A DNA stretch of 64,000 nt from Aggregatimonas sangjinii. Its GTDB lineage: Bacteria > Bacteroidota > Bacteroidia > Flavobacteriales > Flavobacteriaceae. Under the pieces are notes generated by a model. It was not told the DNA's origin. It worked only from the letters and a program-made list of their open reading frames with translations, and did not search any database. Positions 44,168 to 53,774 of this stretch are shown here, one piece after another (positions within the stretch are counted from its first letter, which is position 1; the number at the start of each line of letters is the position of its first letter). The stretch lies in NCBI RefSeq assembly GCF_005943945.1, contig NZ_CP040710.1, forward strand, positions 3,889,501 through 3,953,500. The letters run 5' to 3'. Both the position numbers and the translations under genes were made by a program.

Positions 44168-46207
44168 CTAGTTTCCCGTAGCCCAACCAAACATAGTAAC
44201 ATCAACTTGGGTTCCCGAAGTGTAAGGCCCTGCAATCGTCGCATCGGCTCCATCAATCTGTATATTGGCCAAAGGCCCGTCATCCCTCATATCAATGAGT
44301 GTGGCATAGCCCTCTAAATAAAGGTTCGTTATCGTTGCCCCGGACTCCTTTTTAAATTGTAAGGCGGTACCCATCTGTGTGGAAATCGCGGTAAGGTTAA
44401 CAAGTTTTGGATTGCCATTTACCCCATCTGCTTCGACGGCTGTTGAGAATCCGGCATTCGTATGTAAGACATAGGCATCGGTCAACGTACCGTTCCAACC
44501 TTCGGTCCAGTCGATGGCGTCGTCTTCATTGTTTTCTAAATAGAAGCCCGTTGCATTTACGGTTCCTCCGAAAAATTCGACCCCATCATCGGTACCGTTC
44601 AAGATGGCTACGTTGGCAATAGTTGTTCCCGAACCTACCGCATAGAGTGTAAGTCCGTTGAATTGCGACTCGGCATTGATTTGCGCACCCGCATAACTAA
44701 TGACCATATACCCGATAGTTCCCGAATTATCGACGTCATTCATACCCCCGTAAGTAAACCCACCTACTTCGGCTACAGCATCGACACCTTCTGTCGTCGT
44801 TGCGTCGCCCAGAATGACCAAGCCGCCCCAATCGCCGGGACTCTGGTTCGATGAGGTCATAACCACGGGGCTGGAAGCAGTGCCAAGCACATCGATTTGA
44901 GCCCCCTTCTTCACAACAATATAGATATCACTGGCAGCAGCATCATCCGCTTGAGCGATAATAAGCGTCCCTGCAGGAATCGTCAATTTAGCACCAGGTT
45001 CTACACTAAGGTTCCCCGTAAGATTGTAAATGACGTTGGCATCTAAATTGGTATCGGTCGTAATCGTACCCGATAGGTTCTGAGTAGTGACTTGGGTATT
45101 ACTATTTACCCAGGCAAATGTTGCTACATCTACTGTCGCATCGGCCAAATAGGTACTGCTTGGGTCAGCATCGGCATTATCGATTTGTATATTGGCCAAG
45201 GGACCATTGTCCCTCATATCTATGGAAGTTTCATATCCAGTTAAGGAAAGTCCGGTTATGGTAGCTCCAGACTCTTTTTTAAATTGTAACGCGGTACCAC
45301 CTTGGGTCGATACGGCCGTAAAATTAACTAAGCTTGGATTCTTGTTTTCACCATCGGCCTCGACAGCGGTAGAAAAGCCGGCATTCGTATGTAGCACATA
45401 AGCATTCGTTAACGTCCCATTCCAGCCTTCGGTCCAGTCAACGGCATCGTCTTCGTTGTTTTCCAGGTAAAAATTACTTGCATTGACCGTTCCACCAAAA
45501 AACTCGACCCCATCATCGGTGCCGTTTAATATCGCAACGTTATCGATGGTCGTTCCCGAACCAACAGCGTACAGTGTAAGACCGTTGTATTGAGACTCGG
45601 CATTGATCTGCGCCCCTGCATAGTTGATAATCAAATAATTGATCGACCCGGAATCATCGGCGTCATTGTCGCCTCCATAAGTGATGCCACCTACCTCTGC
45701 GATAGCATTGATACCTTCTGTTGTTGTGGCGTTTCCGGCAATAACCAGTCCGCCCCAATCACCTGGCCTTTCACCTGCCGAAGTCATGATTACCGGAGCG
45801 GTTGAAGTCCCCTGCACCTGTATTTTACCTCCTTTTTGTACTAAGATGTATTTGTCCGTGCCGGAATCAGCAACAATTCTGGTACCAGCGGGAATAGTCA
45901 ATGTCGCGCCCGATTCTACCGTATATATTCCCTTTAGCGCATACGCTTCGGTAGCTACCAAAGTACGGTCTTCGGTAAGGGAACCATTTAGTTCGGCGAC
46001 CTCTCCGGATGTATCCGGGCACGCTACACACGCACTTCCGCCGCAATCAACTCCGGTTTCATCCCCGTTCTGAAGGCCATCGGTGCAGGTCGGCCCTTGA
46101 CCCACAGTACCTGGATCAGGACTATTGTCATCAGTATTACAACCTATCAATGATACTGATAGGATGAGCGTAATCATTGCGAAATAATTTAAGGATTTCA
46201 GTTTCAT
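44168..46207 (-). CDS. Duplicated beta-helix surface lipoprotein, partner of the TonB receptor
   Basis: The 679-residue protein has a lipobox (SLIGC, Cys 23) and then a short Cys-rich segment (CTDGLQNGDETGVDCGGSAC). The rest is two tandem copies of a domain of about 300 residues (from residue 73 and from about 378). The copies share phrases such as LTIPAGT, PGDWGGLVI, NGTDDGVEFFGGTVNA and HTNAGFSTAVEADG. The repeated strand pattern suggests a right-handed parallel beta-helix. It lies 49 bp downstream of a TonB-dependent receptor and is probably its surface-exposed binding partner, as SusD is for SusC, though unrelated to SusD in sequence. The ligand is unknown; phosphate-linked compounds are suggested only by the locus. 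Confidence 0.82.
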   Translation of the reverse strand: MKLKSLNYFAMITLILSVSLIGCNTDDNSPDPGTVGQGPTCTDGLQNGDETGVDCGGSACVACPDTSGEVAELNGSLTEDRTLVATEAYALKGIYTVESGATLTIPAGTRIVADSGTDKYILVQKGGKIQVQGTSTAPVIMTSAGERPGDWGGLVIAGNATTTEGINAIAEVGGITYGGDNDADDSGSINYLIINYAGAQINAESQYNGLTLYAVGSGTTIDNVAILNGTDDGVEFFGGTVNASNFYLENNEDDAVDWTEGWNGTLTNAYVLHTNAGFSTAVEADGENKNPSLVNFTAVSTQGGTALQFKKESGATITGLSLTGYETSIDMRDNGPLANIQIDNADADPSSTYLADATVDVATFAWVNSNTQVTTQNLSGTITTDTNLDANVIYNLTGNLSVEPGAKLTIPAGTLIIAQADDAAASDIYIVVKKGAQIDVLGTASSPVVMTSSNQSPGDWGGLVILGDATTTEGVDAVAEVGGFTYGGMNDVDNSGTIGYMVISYAGAQINAESQFNGLTLYAVGSGTTIANVAILNGTDDGVEFFGGTVNATGFYLENNEDDAIDWTEGWNGTLTDAYVLHTNAGFSTAVEADGVNGNPKLVNLTAISTQMGTALQFKKESGATITNLYLEGYATLIDMRDDGPLANIQIDGADATIAGPYTSGTQVDVTMFGWATGN

Positions 46208-46256
46208 AATTTTCTTGTTTACAATTATTGAATATTACGTTACGGGTCTTCTTATC

Positions 46257-49064
46257 TTAAAATGTATAGTTGATTCCCAATCGCACTTGCGCACCGGCCG
46301 TATACGATCGTACGGTTCTGTCTGTCTCGATATCGGTAGTGCTTGGTCTTACCAATTGGGTTCTTCTAATTTCTGGATTCAACAAGTTTCGGCCTATTAA
46401 ACGAACCCGCCAGTGCGCACCGATTTCTTTGCTCAATACGGCATCTAACGCGACAAATCCTTTTTCAATGATGGCATCGTTATAAAATGTCTCACTCTGG
46501 CTCTGTATCTCGGGCGCACCCAGGGCAAAAATCTTGTCGGAAGCGTAATTTGCCGTGAGTGATGCGCTAAAGGCGTTCTCCCCTGCGGTATTGAAATTTA
46601 AACTGGCGTTTACGATCCAATCGGAAGCTCCCTGCAAATCGGTTTTCGTCAATCCCTTGTAACGAAAGGTTCGTACAAAATTTCCGTTTTCATCACGAAC
46701 TTCTTTGAGATCTTGCGTATGCCACATTCGCGTAATATTCGCACTAAGGTTAAGACCATAGCCTGAGCTGCTTCCATCCTCATCATTCATTACGGGATTT
46801 ATCAAGTCAATTTTCCCTTCGGCCTCCAGACCATACACTTCCGCCTTTTCCCCTGAATTGAAGTACGAGAAGATTCCTGCGGAACCCCTATCCTGAACCT
46901 TATTGATAGGATCGGAAATCTCTTTGTAGAATGCCGCTAAGGACACCAGTTGCCCATTTGATGGAAAGTACTCCCATTTCAGGTCGTAATTCAAATTCCG
47001 CGAGGCCTCCAGATCTGGATTCCCACGGGTAATCTGACCTGTTTGGGAAACGTATTCAAAAGGGGCGATTTCTTTAAATTCGGGTAGTGTTATCGTGCTA
47101 CTTACCGCCAAACGAAGCCCATGCTTATCATTTAGGTCGTATTTGACATTTACACTGGGGTACAGATTACTGTACTCTTTGATCGTTTCACCAATCCTAC
47201 CGGGAAAGTTTCCGACATCGAACCCGACGTTGATTTCATCGGATTGATAGCGTAGTCCCGCATCAAAATTCCATTTCTTGAAACCATAGTTGAAATCGAC
47301 ATAGGCAGCCTGGGAAATCAATTTACCATCGTAAAGATCGGGTTGAAGGATATTTAACTCCAAAAGCCCATTATCAAAATTCCCTTGCTGAAAGATGCTC
47401 CCGATATTATCGATAGAGGGTGGATTGATCACATTGGTGGCACGCTCTTCAACACCGACAAACTCGGAACGGAAATCCCTTTGCTTATTTCTGTAGTTGA
47501 TTCCCAGCTCTACCTTGAAAGCTTTTTCTTCCTCATCGAGGATGGTCAAGACATCATTTACATACCCGTTAAATTCGGTATCATCGATTTCCTGACTGGA
47601 TTTGCGTTGCTGAAAACCCCCTGTTCTTCCTAGTTGGACAAAATTTCCATCAGGATCAAAGTTTACCTCATTGCGAATTCTATTCGGTTCATCGGCATTG
47701 ACCAAATTATATCCTCCGGCCCAGCTTAAAATATTTCTCTCGCCAAGGGTATGGTTGCCCAACAACTGCGTAACCAATAAGCGTGTCTGCTTGGTATTCT
47801 GGTCGCGTATAAATTGAAACAAGCCCTCTGCCGGATCAGATTCCTCAAAAATGGTACCCTCACCGTTTCTACCGCCCTCGTACACTTGATCGGTGAGCTT
47901 ATTTACAAAAAATGTACTGGATTTCAATTTGTTCTTTTCGTTCGCAAAAAAGGTAAGGTCGAGCAATCCTGAAGTAACCTGGTTTCTTCTAAAATTCGTC
48001 GCATCGGTAATCGTATCGTCAACAAAATTGGAACGGTATTGCCGAAAAACCCCTTGACCGTACTCGTGCGAAGTGTTGTGCGAACCCGTAACCAAAACCG
48101 ATAGTCTTTCAGTGACCTTCTTCCCTGCAACGAAATTGAAGGCGTAATCGATAGGATTATCCCTTTTTACCGTGTTCCAACCTTGTTGGGTAATCGCTTG
48201 CTGCGTGGTTCGGTCTTGTGCGTAAAAACCGAAGTTCGAATTATTGGCGTTGGGGGATGATTTAAAATTATCGAACACCCCATCCTGTGCCACGTTCGAA
48301 TTGACCCCGGTTTGAACTCCAAAACTCAACTCCTCCGATCCGGACAGTTCCCGGGATAAAATATTGATCGTACCGGAAGCCTGATCGGCAGTATTTTGGG
48401 AGGCATAGGTCTTACTTACACTTACATTCTGAATGACCCTTGTTGGAAAAAGTCCTAAATCGATATTTTTCTTTTCCACATCATCGGATGGTACGGCCAA
48501 TCCGTTCAATGTTGTCGATAAATAGCGGTCACCTAGCCCGCGCACAAAAACATCACCTGAGGCTTCACTACTTGAAACGCCCGATATTTTCGTGGTTGCG
48601 GTTGCTACGTCGGAAACCCCGATTTTTCCCAATTGCTGCGCCCCGATACTCTCCTTGATTTCGATCGCCTTCTTCTGATCGAGCAATAAAGCCACTTCGG
48701 AATCTTTTCGTGCCACCGTGGTTACCGTAACCCCTTCGAGTTCAACACCCGCATTGGCCGCCATCGGAATATCGATTGTGCTTACCTTACCGGCCTCGAC
48801 AGTTACATCGGGAATCGTAACGGTTTCATATCCTAAAAAGCTGTAAATGACCACATAGGTTCCAGGCTCGAGGTTTGCAATCTCATAGAGCCCGTCAAAA
48901 TCGGAAGTAGTCCCCTTGGTCGTACCCTGGATCAGCACATTGGCAAATGGTAGCGGCTCGTTGTTCAACTCTTTGTCGGTTATCGTACCTGCTATGCTTC
49001 CTGTATCTTGCGCACCAAGGTGTGCCGCTGTCAGCAAAAGCAGACTAAAAATTAATTTCTTCAT
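46257..49064 (-). CDS. TonB-dependent outer membrane receptor
   Basis: The start is placed at the ATG ending at 49064, giving a signal peptide MKKLIFSLLLLTAAHLGAQ; a TTG at 49112 is unlikely. The 935-residue protein then has a carboxypeptidase-like domain (GSIAGTITDKELNNEP to about residue 95), a plug (ESIGAQQLGKIGVSDVATAT, FVRGLGDRYLSTTLNG, ASGTINILSREL) and a long beta-barrel ending in an aromatic residue (LGINYTF). It imports a large or scarce substrate using TonB energy. It heads an operon with the beta-helix lipoprotein. TGTTA-type heptamers at an 11-bp period occupy 49140-49198. Confidence 0.93.
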   Translation of the reverse strand: MKKLIFSLLLLTAAHLGAQDTGSIAGTITDKELNNEPLPFANVLIQGTTKGTTSDFDGLYEIANLEPGTYVVIYSFLGYETVTIPDVTVEAGKVSTIDIPMAANAGVELEGVTVTTVARKDSEVALLLDQKKAIEIKESIGAQQLGKIGVSDVATATTKISGVSSSEASGDVFVRGLGDRYLSTTLNGLAVPSDDVEKKNIDLGLFPTRVIQNVSVSKTYASQNTADQASGTINILSRELSGSEELSFGVQTGVNSNVAQDGVFDNFKSSPNANNSNFGFYAQDRTTQQAITQQGWNTVKRDNPIDYAFNFVAGKKVTERLSVLVTGSHNTSHEYGQGVFRQYRSNFVDDTITDATNFRRNQVTSGLLDLTFFANEKNKLKSSTFFVNKLTDQVYEGGRNGEGTIFEESDPAEGLFQFIRDQNTKQTRLLVTQLLGNHTLGERNILSWAGGYNLVNADEPNRIRNEVNFDPDGNFVQLGRTGGFQQRKSSQEIDDTEFNGYVNDVLTILDEEEKAFKVELGINYRNKQRDFRSEFVGVEERATNVINPPSIDNIGSIFQQGNFDNGLLELNILQPDLYDGKLISQAAYVDFNYGFKKWNFDAGLRYQSDEINVGFDVGNFPGRIGETIKEYSNLYPSVNVKYDLNDKHGLRLAVSSTITLPEFKEIAPFEYVSQTGQITRGNPDLEASRNLNYDLKWEYFPSNGQLVSLAAFYKEISDPINKVQDRGSAGIFSYFNSGEKAEVYGLEAEGKIDLINPVMNDEDGSSSGYGLNLSANITRMWHTQDLKEVRDENGNFVRTFRYKGLTKTDLQGASDWIVNASLNFNTAGENAFSASLTANYASDKIFALGAPEIQSQSETFYNDAIIEKGFVALDAVLSKEIGAHWRVRLIGRNLLNPEIRRTQLVRPSTTDIETDRTVRSYTAGAQVRLGINYTF

Positions 49065-49139
49065 TATTTCTGTTACTATGTTTGTTTTTAAATACCGCTG
49101 CAAAGAAACCAAGAGGTTGTAAAGGTTGAATCATTCTGA

Positions 49140-49198
49140 TGTTAAACGTGTATTGTATTAGCGTTACCTAATTGTTACTATGTTAGGGGAATGTTAAG
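49140..49198 (-). promoter_or_regulatory. Pho-box-like arrays upstream of the TonB receptor
   Basis: On the + strand, TGTTAAA (49140), CGTTACC (49162) and TGTTACT (49173) lie on one 11-bp grid with a weak unit at 49151. TGTTAGG (49181) and TGTTAAG (49192) form a second pair 11 bp apart. They are 76-134 bp upstream of the ATG. Confidence 0.5.
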
Positions 49199-49265
49199 CA
49201 ATTTGAATCAAGCCTAATGATTACGGTAACCTTCAAAATTCTGTATCTTGCTGACCTCACCCGAC

Positions 49266-49304
49266 ATCGAGAATTCGGAGGCGAAAGACTCTCGAATTCT
49301 CGAT
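49266..49304. repeat. 12-bp inverted repeat in the TonB receptor/dgt divergent region
   Basis: atcgagaattcg (49266-49277) and cgaattctcgat (49293-49304) are exact reverse complements with a 15-bp spacer. The hairpin lies between divergent genes, so it is not a terminator of either; an operator or a REP-like element is possible. Confidence 0.5.
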
Positions 49305-49363
49305 AACAATCTTCCCAAAGGGGAGGTAAATGAGACAGTTGTCAATTAAACATTTTACACAGC

Positions 49364-50707
49364 ATGAACTGGGAACAACTACTTTCCTTAAAACGCTTTG
49401 GCGATACCAACAAAAGACTGCGAAAAGAACAGGACGAAACCCGCTTGGGATTCGAGGTCGATTACGATCGGATTATCTTTTCGACTGCCTTTCGAAGTTT
49501 ACAGGACAAAACACAGGTCATTCCCCTTTCGAAGACCGATTTCGTGCATACCCGCCTTACCCACAGCTTGGAAGTATCGGTCGTAGGGCGCAGCCTTGGT
49601 CGTATCGCAGGAAAGAAAATATTGGAAAAACACCCGCATTTGAGCGAAGTTCACGGATATCGGTTCAATGATTTCGGGGCTATCGTGGCCGCGGCCGCAC
49701 TTTCACACGATATCGGGAATCCACCCTTTGGGCATAGCGGGGAAAAGGCCATCGGGGAATTCTTCAAAACTGGCAAGGGGCAACGGTACCAATCGCTCCT
49801 TACCGAAAAGGAATATCAAGATATCATCGATTTTGAAGGGAATGCCAATGGGTTTAAACTATTGACCGAATCGCGGGAAGGCATTTCCGGAGGATTGCGT
49901 TTGAGCTATGCCACTTTAGGGGCCTTTATGAAATATCCGAAGGAATCGCTCCCAAAAAAACCGACCCCGCATATCGCGGACAAGAAATTTGGATTCTTTC
50001 AATCGGAAAAAGACAGCTTTCGGGAAGTTGCGGAAGAGCTAGGCTTAACGCAGACCCGTCACGGCGATGACCTCAGTTTTTCAAGACACCCGCTTACTTT
50101 TTTGGTCGAAGCGGCCGACGATATCTGCTACACCATTATCGATTTTGAAGACGGCATCAATCTCGGGTTGATTTCAGAGGACTTTGCCTTAGAATACCTC
50201 ATCAATTTGGTCAAGGACAGCATTAATACTAACAAATACAACTCCCTCGCATACAAAGCGGACCGTTTGAGTTATCTGAGAGCGCTGGCCATCAATACCC
50301 TAATCACCGATGCCATTTCCATTTTTGCGGCCAATGAAGCGGCTATTCTTGACGGCAGTTTTGAAGTTTCCCTAATGGATAAAAGCGGCTATACCGCCCA
50401 AATTAGGGATATTATCGCCATCAGTGTCGAGAACATCTATCAATCGCAAGAGGTCATCGAAAAGGAAATAGCGGGCTATAAAATCATCTCCGATATTTTG
50501 GAAGTCTATACGACCGCGTTGGTACGCACCAAGGAAGGAAAACCAAGCAACTACGATCAGTTGATGCTAAAAACCTTGCCACAATTTTATCAACGAACCG
50601 ATACAGAACTGTATGATATTTTATTGAACACCTGTTGTTATGTGGCCAGCTTATCGGATAGTGCTGCAGTTCATATTCACAATAAGATCATGGGAAAACA
50701 GCTGTAA
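49364..50707 (+). CDS. dgt: Deoxyguanosinetriphosphate triphosphohydrolase (dGTPase)
   Basis: The 447-residue HD-domain enzyme cleaves dGTP to deoxyguanosine and triphosphate. The metal-binding pattern is complete: His in RLTHSLEVS, the HD pair in AALSHDIGNPPFGHSGE, and Asp in LVEAADDICYTIIDFEDG. The N-terminal RFGDTNKRLRKEQDETRLGFEVDYDRI with the IIFSTAFRSLQDKTQV segment is typical of the dGTPase subfamily. It is cytosolic and monocistronic. The length fits the shorter (Bacteroidetes-type) forms. Confidence 0.94.
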   Translation: MNWEQLLSLKRFGDTNKRLRKEQDETRLGFEVDYDRIIFSTAFRSLQDKTQVIPLSKTDFVHTRLTHSLEVSVVGRSLGRIAGKKILEKHPHLSEVHGYRFNDFGAIVAAAALSHDIGNPPFGHSGEKAIGEFFKTGKGQRYQSLLTEKEYQDIIDFEGNANGFKLLTESREGISGGLRLSYATLGAFMKYPKESLPKKPTPHIADKKFGFFQSEKDSFREVAEELGLTQTRHGDDLSFSRHPLTFLVEAADDICYTIIDFEDGINLGLISEDFALEYLINLVKDSINTNKYNSLAYKADRLSYLRALAINTLITDAISIFAANEAAILDGSFEVSLMDKSGYTAQIRDIIAISVENIYQSQEVIEKEIAGYKIISDILEVYTTALVRTKEGKPSNYDQLMLKTLPQFYQRTDTELYDILLNTCCYVASLSDSAAVHIHNKIMGKQL

Positions 50708-50733
50708 GTATTCGGCCAGCCGCAGCGGACATT

Positions 50734-51840
50734 CTAAAAAGCATATGAAACGCCGACACCGAGCAGTTGCCTGAATTGCAGTTTGGGTTCTCCAGGGTCG
50801 GTAACGTTACCGTCATCATCTTTTTGCTCGTTGAACAAAATGTCATCATCATAGATAAGCTGTGTGCCGATGGTTGTCGCAATATACCTATTGATTCGAA
50901 ATTCCAGGTTCAATTCCCAATCTACATCTATATTTCCGAACCTTCGAAGGTAATCGGAATACAAACTCAATCGGTGTTTAATGCCGACGTTTTCAAAAAG
51001 TATAGCTTCCCAGGAGTTACTTATCAGAAAACCGAATTCCAAAAAAATGTTCTCGCCTTCCCGAACAATATTGCCGTCTGCATCGATTTCGGCCTTTTCA
51101 ACCCCAAAAGCCCCTTTATCGGCGAGATCTTGATCTAAAACAAAGGTGGTTTTTTGAGTTAGCGGGGAAATATAAAGATTGAATTTCTGATTTGGTGAAA
51201 TGTAAGAAGTTCCCGCACCTAAAAAAGAATAGCCTGGTGCCATAAACCGTGAGATAGGTGATGAACGATCGGGATACTTGAACCCATTCGAAAATTGCGT
51301 ATTGAAATTGGCCTTTACCGAATAGAACCAATTGCTTATCGTATCTCTTCGATACCCAAAGGTAGAACTCAACCGAATCGCATCGTCGGTTTTTCGCAAT
51401 TTTTGGTTTTCCTGCAAATTCAATCCGTAACGCAGATCCATATAATTGTCCCACTTGATGTACCTGAACTTATAATTCCGCTCAAATTTTAGATCCGCCA
51501 AGGCGCTGATCGAATTGTTTCCCCCGGCGCTCCAATTGACGAATGCCACCTCGTTCATACTAATGCCCAACTTGTTTTTATTCGTCCAGAAAGACGGTAA
51601 TCGACGACGGCGCAGTGCCAAGTCGAAGTCGGAGGGTTTAAGGCCTGCCTTTGAATTTGCCAATTTAATGCCACGGGGAATCACACGAGGTTTTTCTTGA
51701 AATGAGCGGTCTTGAATTGTAATGATCAAGACAGAATCCGAAGGTGTATTTTTGGGTATCGTATCCTGCGATGAGATTTGGTTTACACTCATGATGAGCA
51801 AACACAGGAAAGATAATCGGATAAAAAAATTATGTAACAT
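50734..51840 (-). CDS. DUF3078 family outer membrane protein
   Basis: The 368-residue protein has a signal peptide (about residues 1-24, ending QISSQ). A basic linker with RRRRLPSFW (residues of about 78-86) precedes a beta-barrel-like part with the DUF3078 phrases NKLGISMNEVAFVNWSAGG and FKYIKWDNYMDLRYGL-like segments. The C-terminus ends in an aromatic residue (SYAF), as in outer-membrane barrels. Its start overlaps the end of dxs by 11 bp, so the two are translationally coupled, an arrangement I recall as frequent in Flavobacteriia. The function is unknown. Confidence 0.88.
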   Translation of the reverse strand: MLHNFFIRLSFLCLLIMSVNQISSQDTIPKNTPSDSVLIITIQDRSFQEKPRVIPRGIKLANSKAGLKPSDFDLALRRRRLPSFWTNKNKLGISMNEVAFVNWSAGGNNSISALADLKFERNYKFRYIKWDNYMDLRYGLNLQENQKLRKTDDAIRLSSTFGYRRDTISNWFYSVKANFNTQFSNGFKYPDRSSPISRFMAPGYSFLGAGTSYISPNQKFNLYISPLTQKTTFVLDQDLADKGAFGVEKAEIDADGNIVREGENIFLEFGFLISNSWEAILFENVGIKHRLSLYSDYLRRFGNIDVDWELNLEFRINRYIATTIGTQLIYDDDILFNEQKDDDGNVTDPGEPKLQFRQLLGVGVSYAF

Positions 51841-53614
51841 TCAATACGCTCGTTAGATATTCCTTTACGTTCAGCTTTCCTATTTCCGCAATTTCCTGAA
51901 GTTCCTCGGTAGTGCCATGTTCGATAAAACGGTCATCAATACCGAAAATTTTGATGGGTCGACCAATGTTCAGGTCATTTGCAAATTCTAAAACCGCACT
52001 CCCGAAGCCCCCTATTTTGCATCCGTTTTCGATGGTCACGATAAATTCATAACTCCTGAAAATTGCCTTTAGTTTCTGAGCATCCAAGGGTTTGATAAAA
52101 CGCATGTTAAAATGCCCGATTTGTTCCGGTTGGTGCATTTCTTCCAACAGCGTGGAAATCATGTTACCGATATGCCCCACCGTTAGGATTGCGATTCGTG
52201 TGCCCCGTTTTAACTCTTGGGCCGAACCCATAGCGATTTTTTCAAAGGGGGTTCGCCATTCAGGCAACACCCCCCTTCCCCTAGGATATCGAATAGCAAT
52301 GGGATGCGTTAATCCCAGTTGTGCCGTATACATGATATTGCGCAACTCGATTTCGTTCATGGGCGCGAAAATAACGAGATCGGGAATACAACGCAAAAAG
52401 GCGAGATCATAAACCCCGTGATGGGTGGCCCCGTCCTGACCGACCAATCCCGCGCGATCCAAGCAAAAAATTACGGGCAGCTTTTGTAACGCCACATCAT
52501 GTATCACCTGATCGTACGCCCGTTGCAGAAAAGTGGAATAGATATTACAGAATGGTATAAGGCCCTCCGCGGCCATTCCCGCGGCCATGGTAACCGCATG
52601 TTGTTCGGCGATTCCGACATCAAAAGCATGTTCGGGAATTTCCGCCATCATGTACTTTAAGGAGCTACCCGTGGGCATTGCTGGTGTGATCCCAACGATT
52701 TTTTCGTTTTCCCGTGCCAGTTCAACTATGGTATGCCCAAAAACATCTTGGTACTTCGGGGGTAGATTTCCCGTGGATTTTGGCTGCAATTCTCCGGTAG
52801 CCTTATCGAATTTACCCGGAGCGTGATAGGTTACCTGATTTTCCTCGGCCTGTCTCAAGCCCTTTCCCTTGGTCGTAATCACGTGCATTACCCTTGGCCC
52901 CCTTAGGTTCTTTTGCCGCTCCAGTTCCGATAATAAGCTATCCAAATCATGCCCATCAAAGGGACCGGAATACGCGAAGTTGAGACATTCGAAAATGTTC
53001 TCGTCCTTTGCCGTGCCTTTCTTTACATTGGTCAGGTATTTTTTCAAAGCCCCCACACTGGGATCTATTCCAATAGCATTGTCGTTCAAGATAATCAATA
53101 TGTTGGCATCGGTTACGCCCGCATGGTTCAAGCCCTCGAAAGCCATTCCGCTTGCGATGGCCGCATCACCGATTACCGCAATATGCTGTTTTTGATCATT
53201 CCCTTTGAGATTTGAAGCGATTGCCATGCCCAAAATAGCAGAGATGGACGTAGAACTATGTCCCGTACCAAAAGCATCAAATTCACTTTCAGCCATTTTG
53301 GGAAAGCCACTAATACCTCCCGATTGTCTATTTGTGTTGAAGATTTCTTTTCTTCCGGTTAGAATTTTATGCCCGTAGGCTTGATGTCCTACATCCCATA
53401 TCAATTTATCGGCCGGCGTATCGAAAATATAGTGCAGGGCTATGGTGAGTTCGACCACGCCAAGGCTTGCTCCTAGATGGCCTTCCTTGGTCGCTACGAT
53501 GTCGATGATAAAATCACGCAATTCCTGGGCGAGTCGGGGCAGCTCCTCGGTGCTCAATAAGCGAAGGGCCTCAGCAGACGAAATAGAATCGAGAAGGTGT
53601 TTCACACTATTCAT
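51830..53614 (-). CDS. dxs: 1-deoxy-D-xylulose-5-phosphate synthase
   Basis: The 594-residue thiamine-diphosphate enzyme joins pyruvate and glyceraldehyde 3-phosphate, the first step of the MEP isoprenoid pathway. The visible parts are WDVGHQAYGHKILTGR (catalytic His), GTGHSSTSISA, the ThDP motif beginning GDAAIASGMAFEGLN and closing ILNDN, the DRAGLVGQDGATHHG stretch and a C-terminal transketolase domain. The usual GDG of the ThDP motif is GDA here, which I believe is normal in this group. It is slightly shorter than the usual 620 residues. It is the first gene of a leftward pair with the DUF3078 gene. Confidence 0.96.
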   Translation of the reverse strand: MNSVKHLLDSISSAEALRLLSTEELPRLAQELRDFIIDIVATKEGHLGASLGVVELTIALHYIFDTPADKLIWDVGHQAYGHKILTGRKEIFNTNRQSGGISGFPKMAESEFDAFGTGHSSTSISAILGMAIASNLKGNDQKQHIAVIGDAAIASGMAFEGLNHAGVTDANILIILNDNAIGIDPSVGALKKYLTNVKKGTAKDENIFECLNFAYSGPFDGHDLDSLLSELERQKNLRGPRVMHVITTKGKGLRQAEENQVTYHAPGKFDKATGELQPKSTGNLPPKYQDVFGHTIVELARENEKIVGITPAMPTGSSLKYMMAEIPEHAFDVGIAEQHAVTMAAGMAAEGLIPFCNIYSTFLQRAYDQVIHDVALQKLPVIFCLDRAGLVGQDGATHHGVYDLAFLRCIPDLVIFAPMNEIELRNIMYTAQLGLTHPIAIRYPRGRGVLPEWRTPFEKIAMGSAQELKRGTRIAILTVGHIGNMISTLLEEMHQPEQIGHFNMRFIKPLDAQKLKAIFRSYEFIVTIENGCKIGGFGSAVLEFANDLNIGRPIKIFGIDDRFIEHGTTEELQEIAEIGKLNVKEYLTSVLNVT

Positions 53615-53774
53615 TTAAAACTATAAAACTACAGCTTTTAGCGGGATAGCCCATGTACAAAGAAGGTTTCAAGAAAGACTATTTTTCCTACAATTTAATG
53701 CTTCTTGCTGCGTTCTAGAAATCCGTAACCTTTTATTTGCGGCAGTGCAGTATGTAGTAATTAAACAGCATCCC

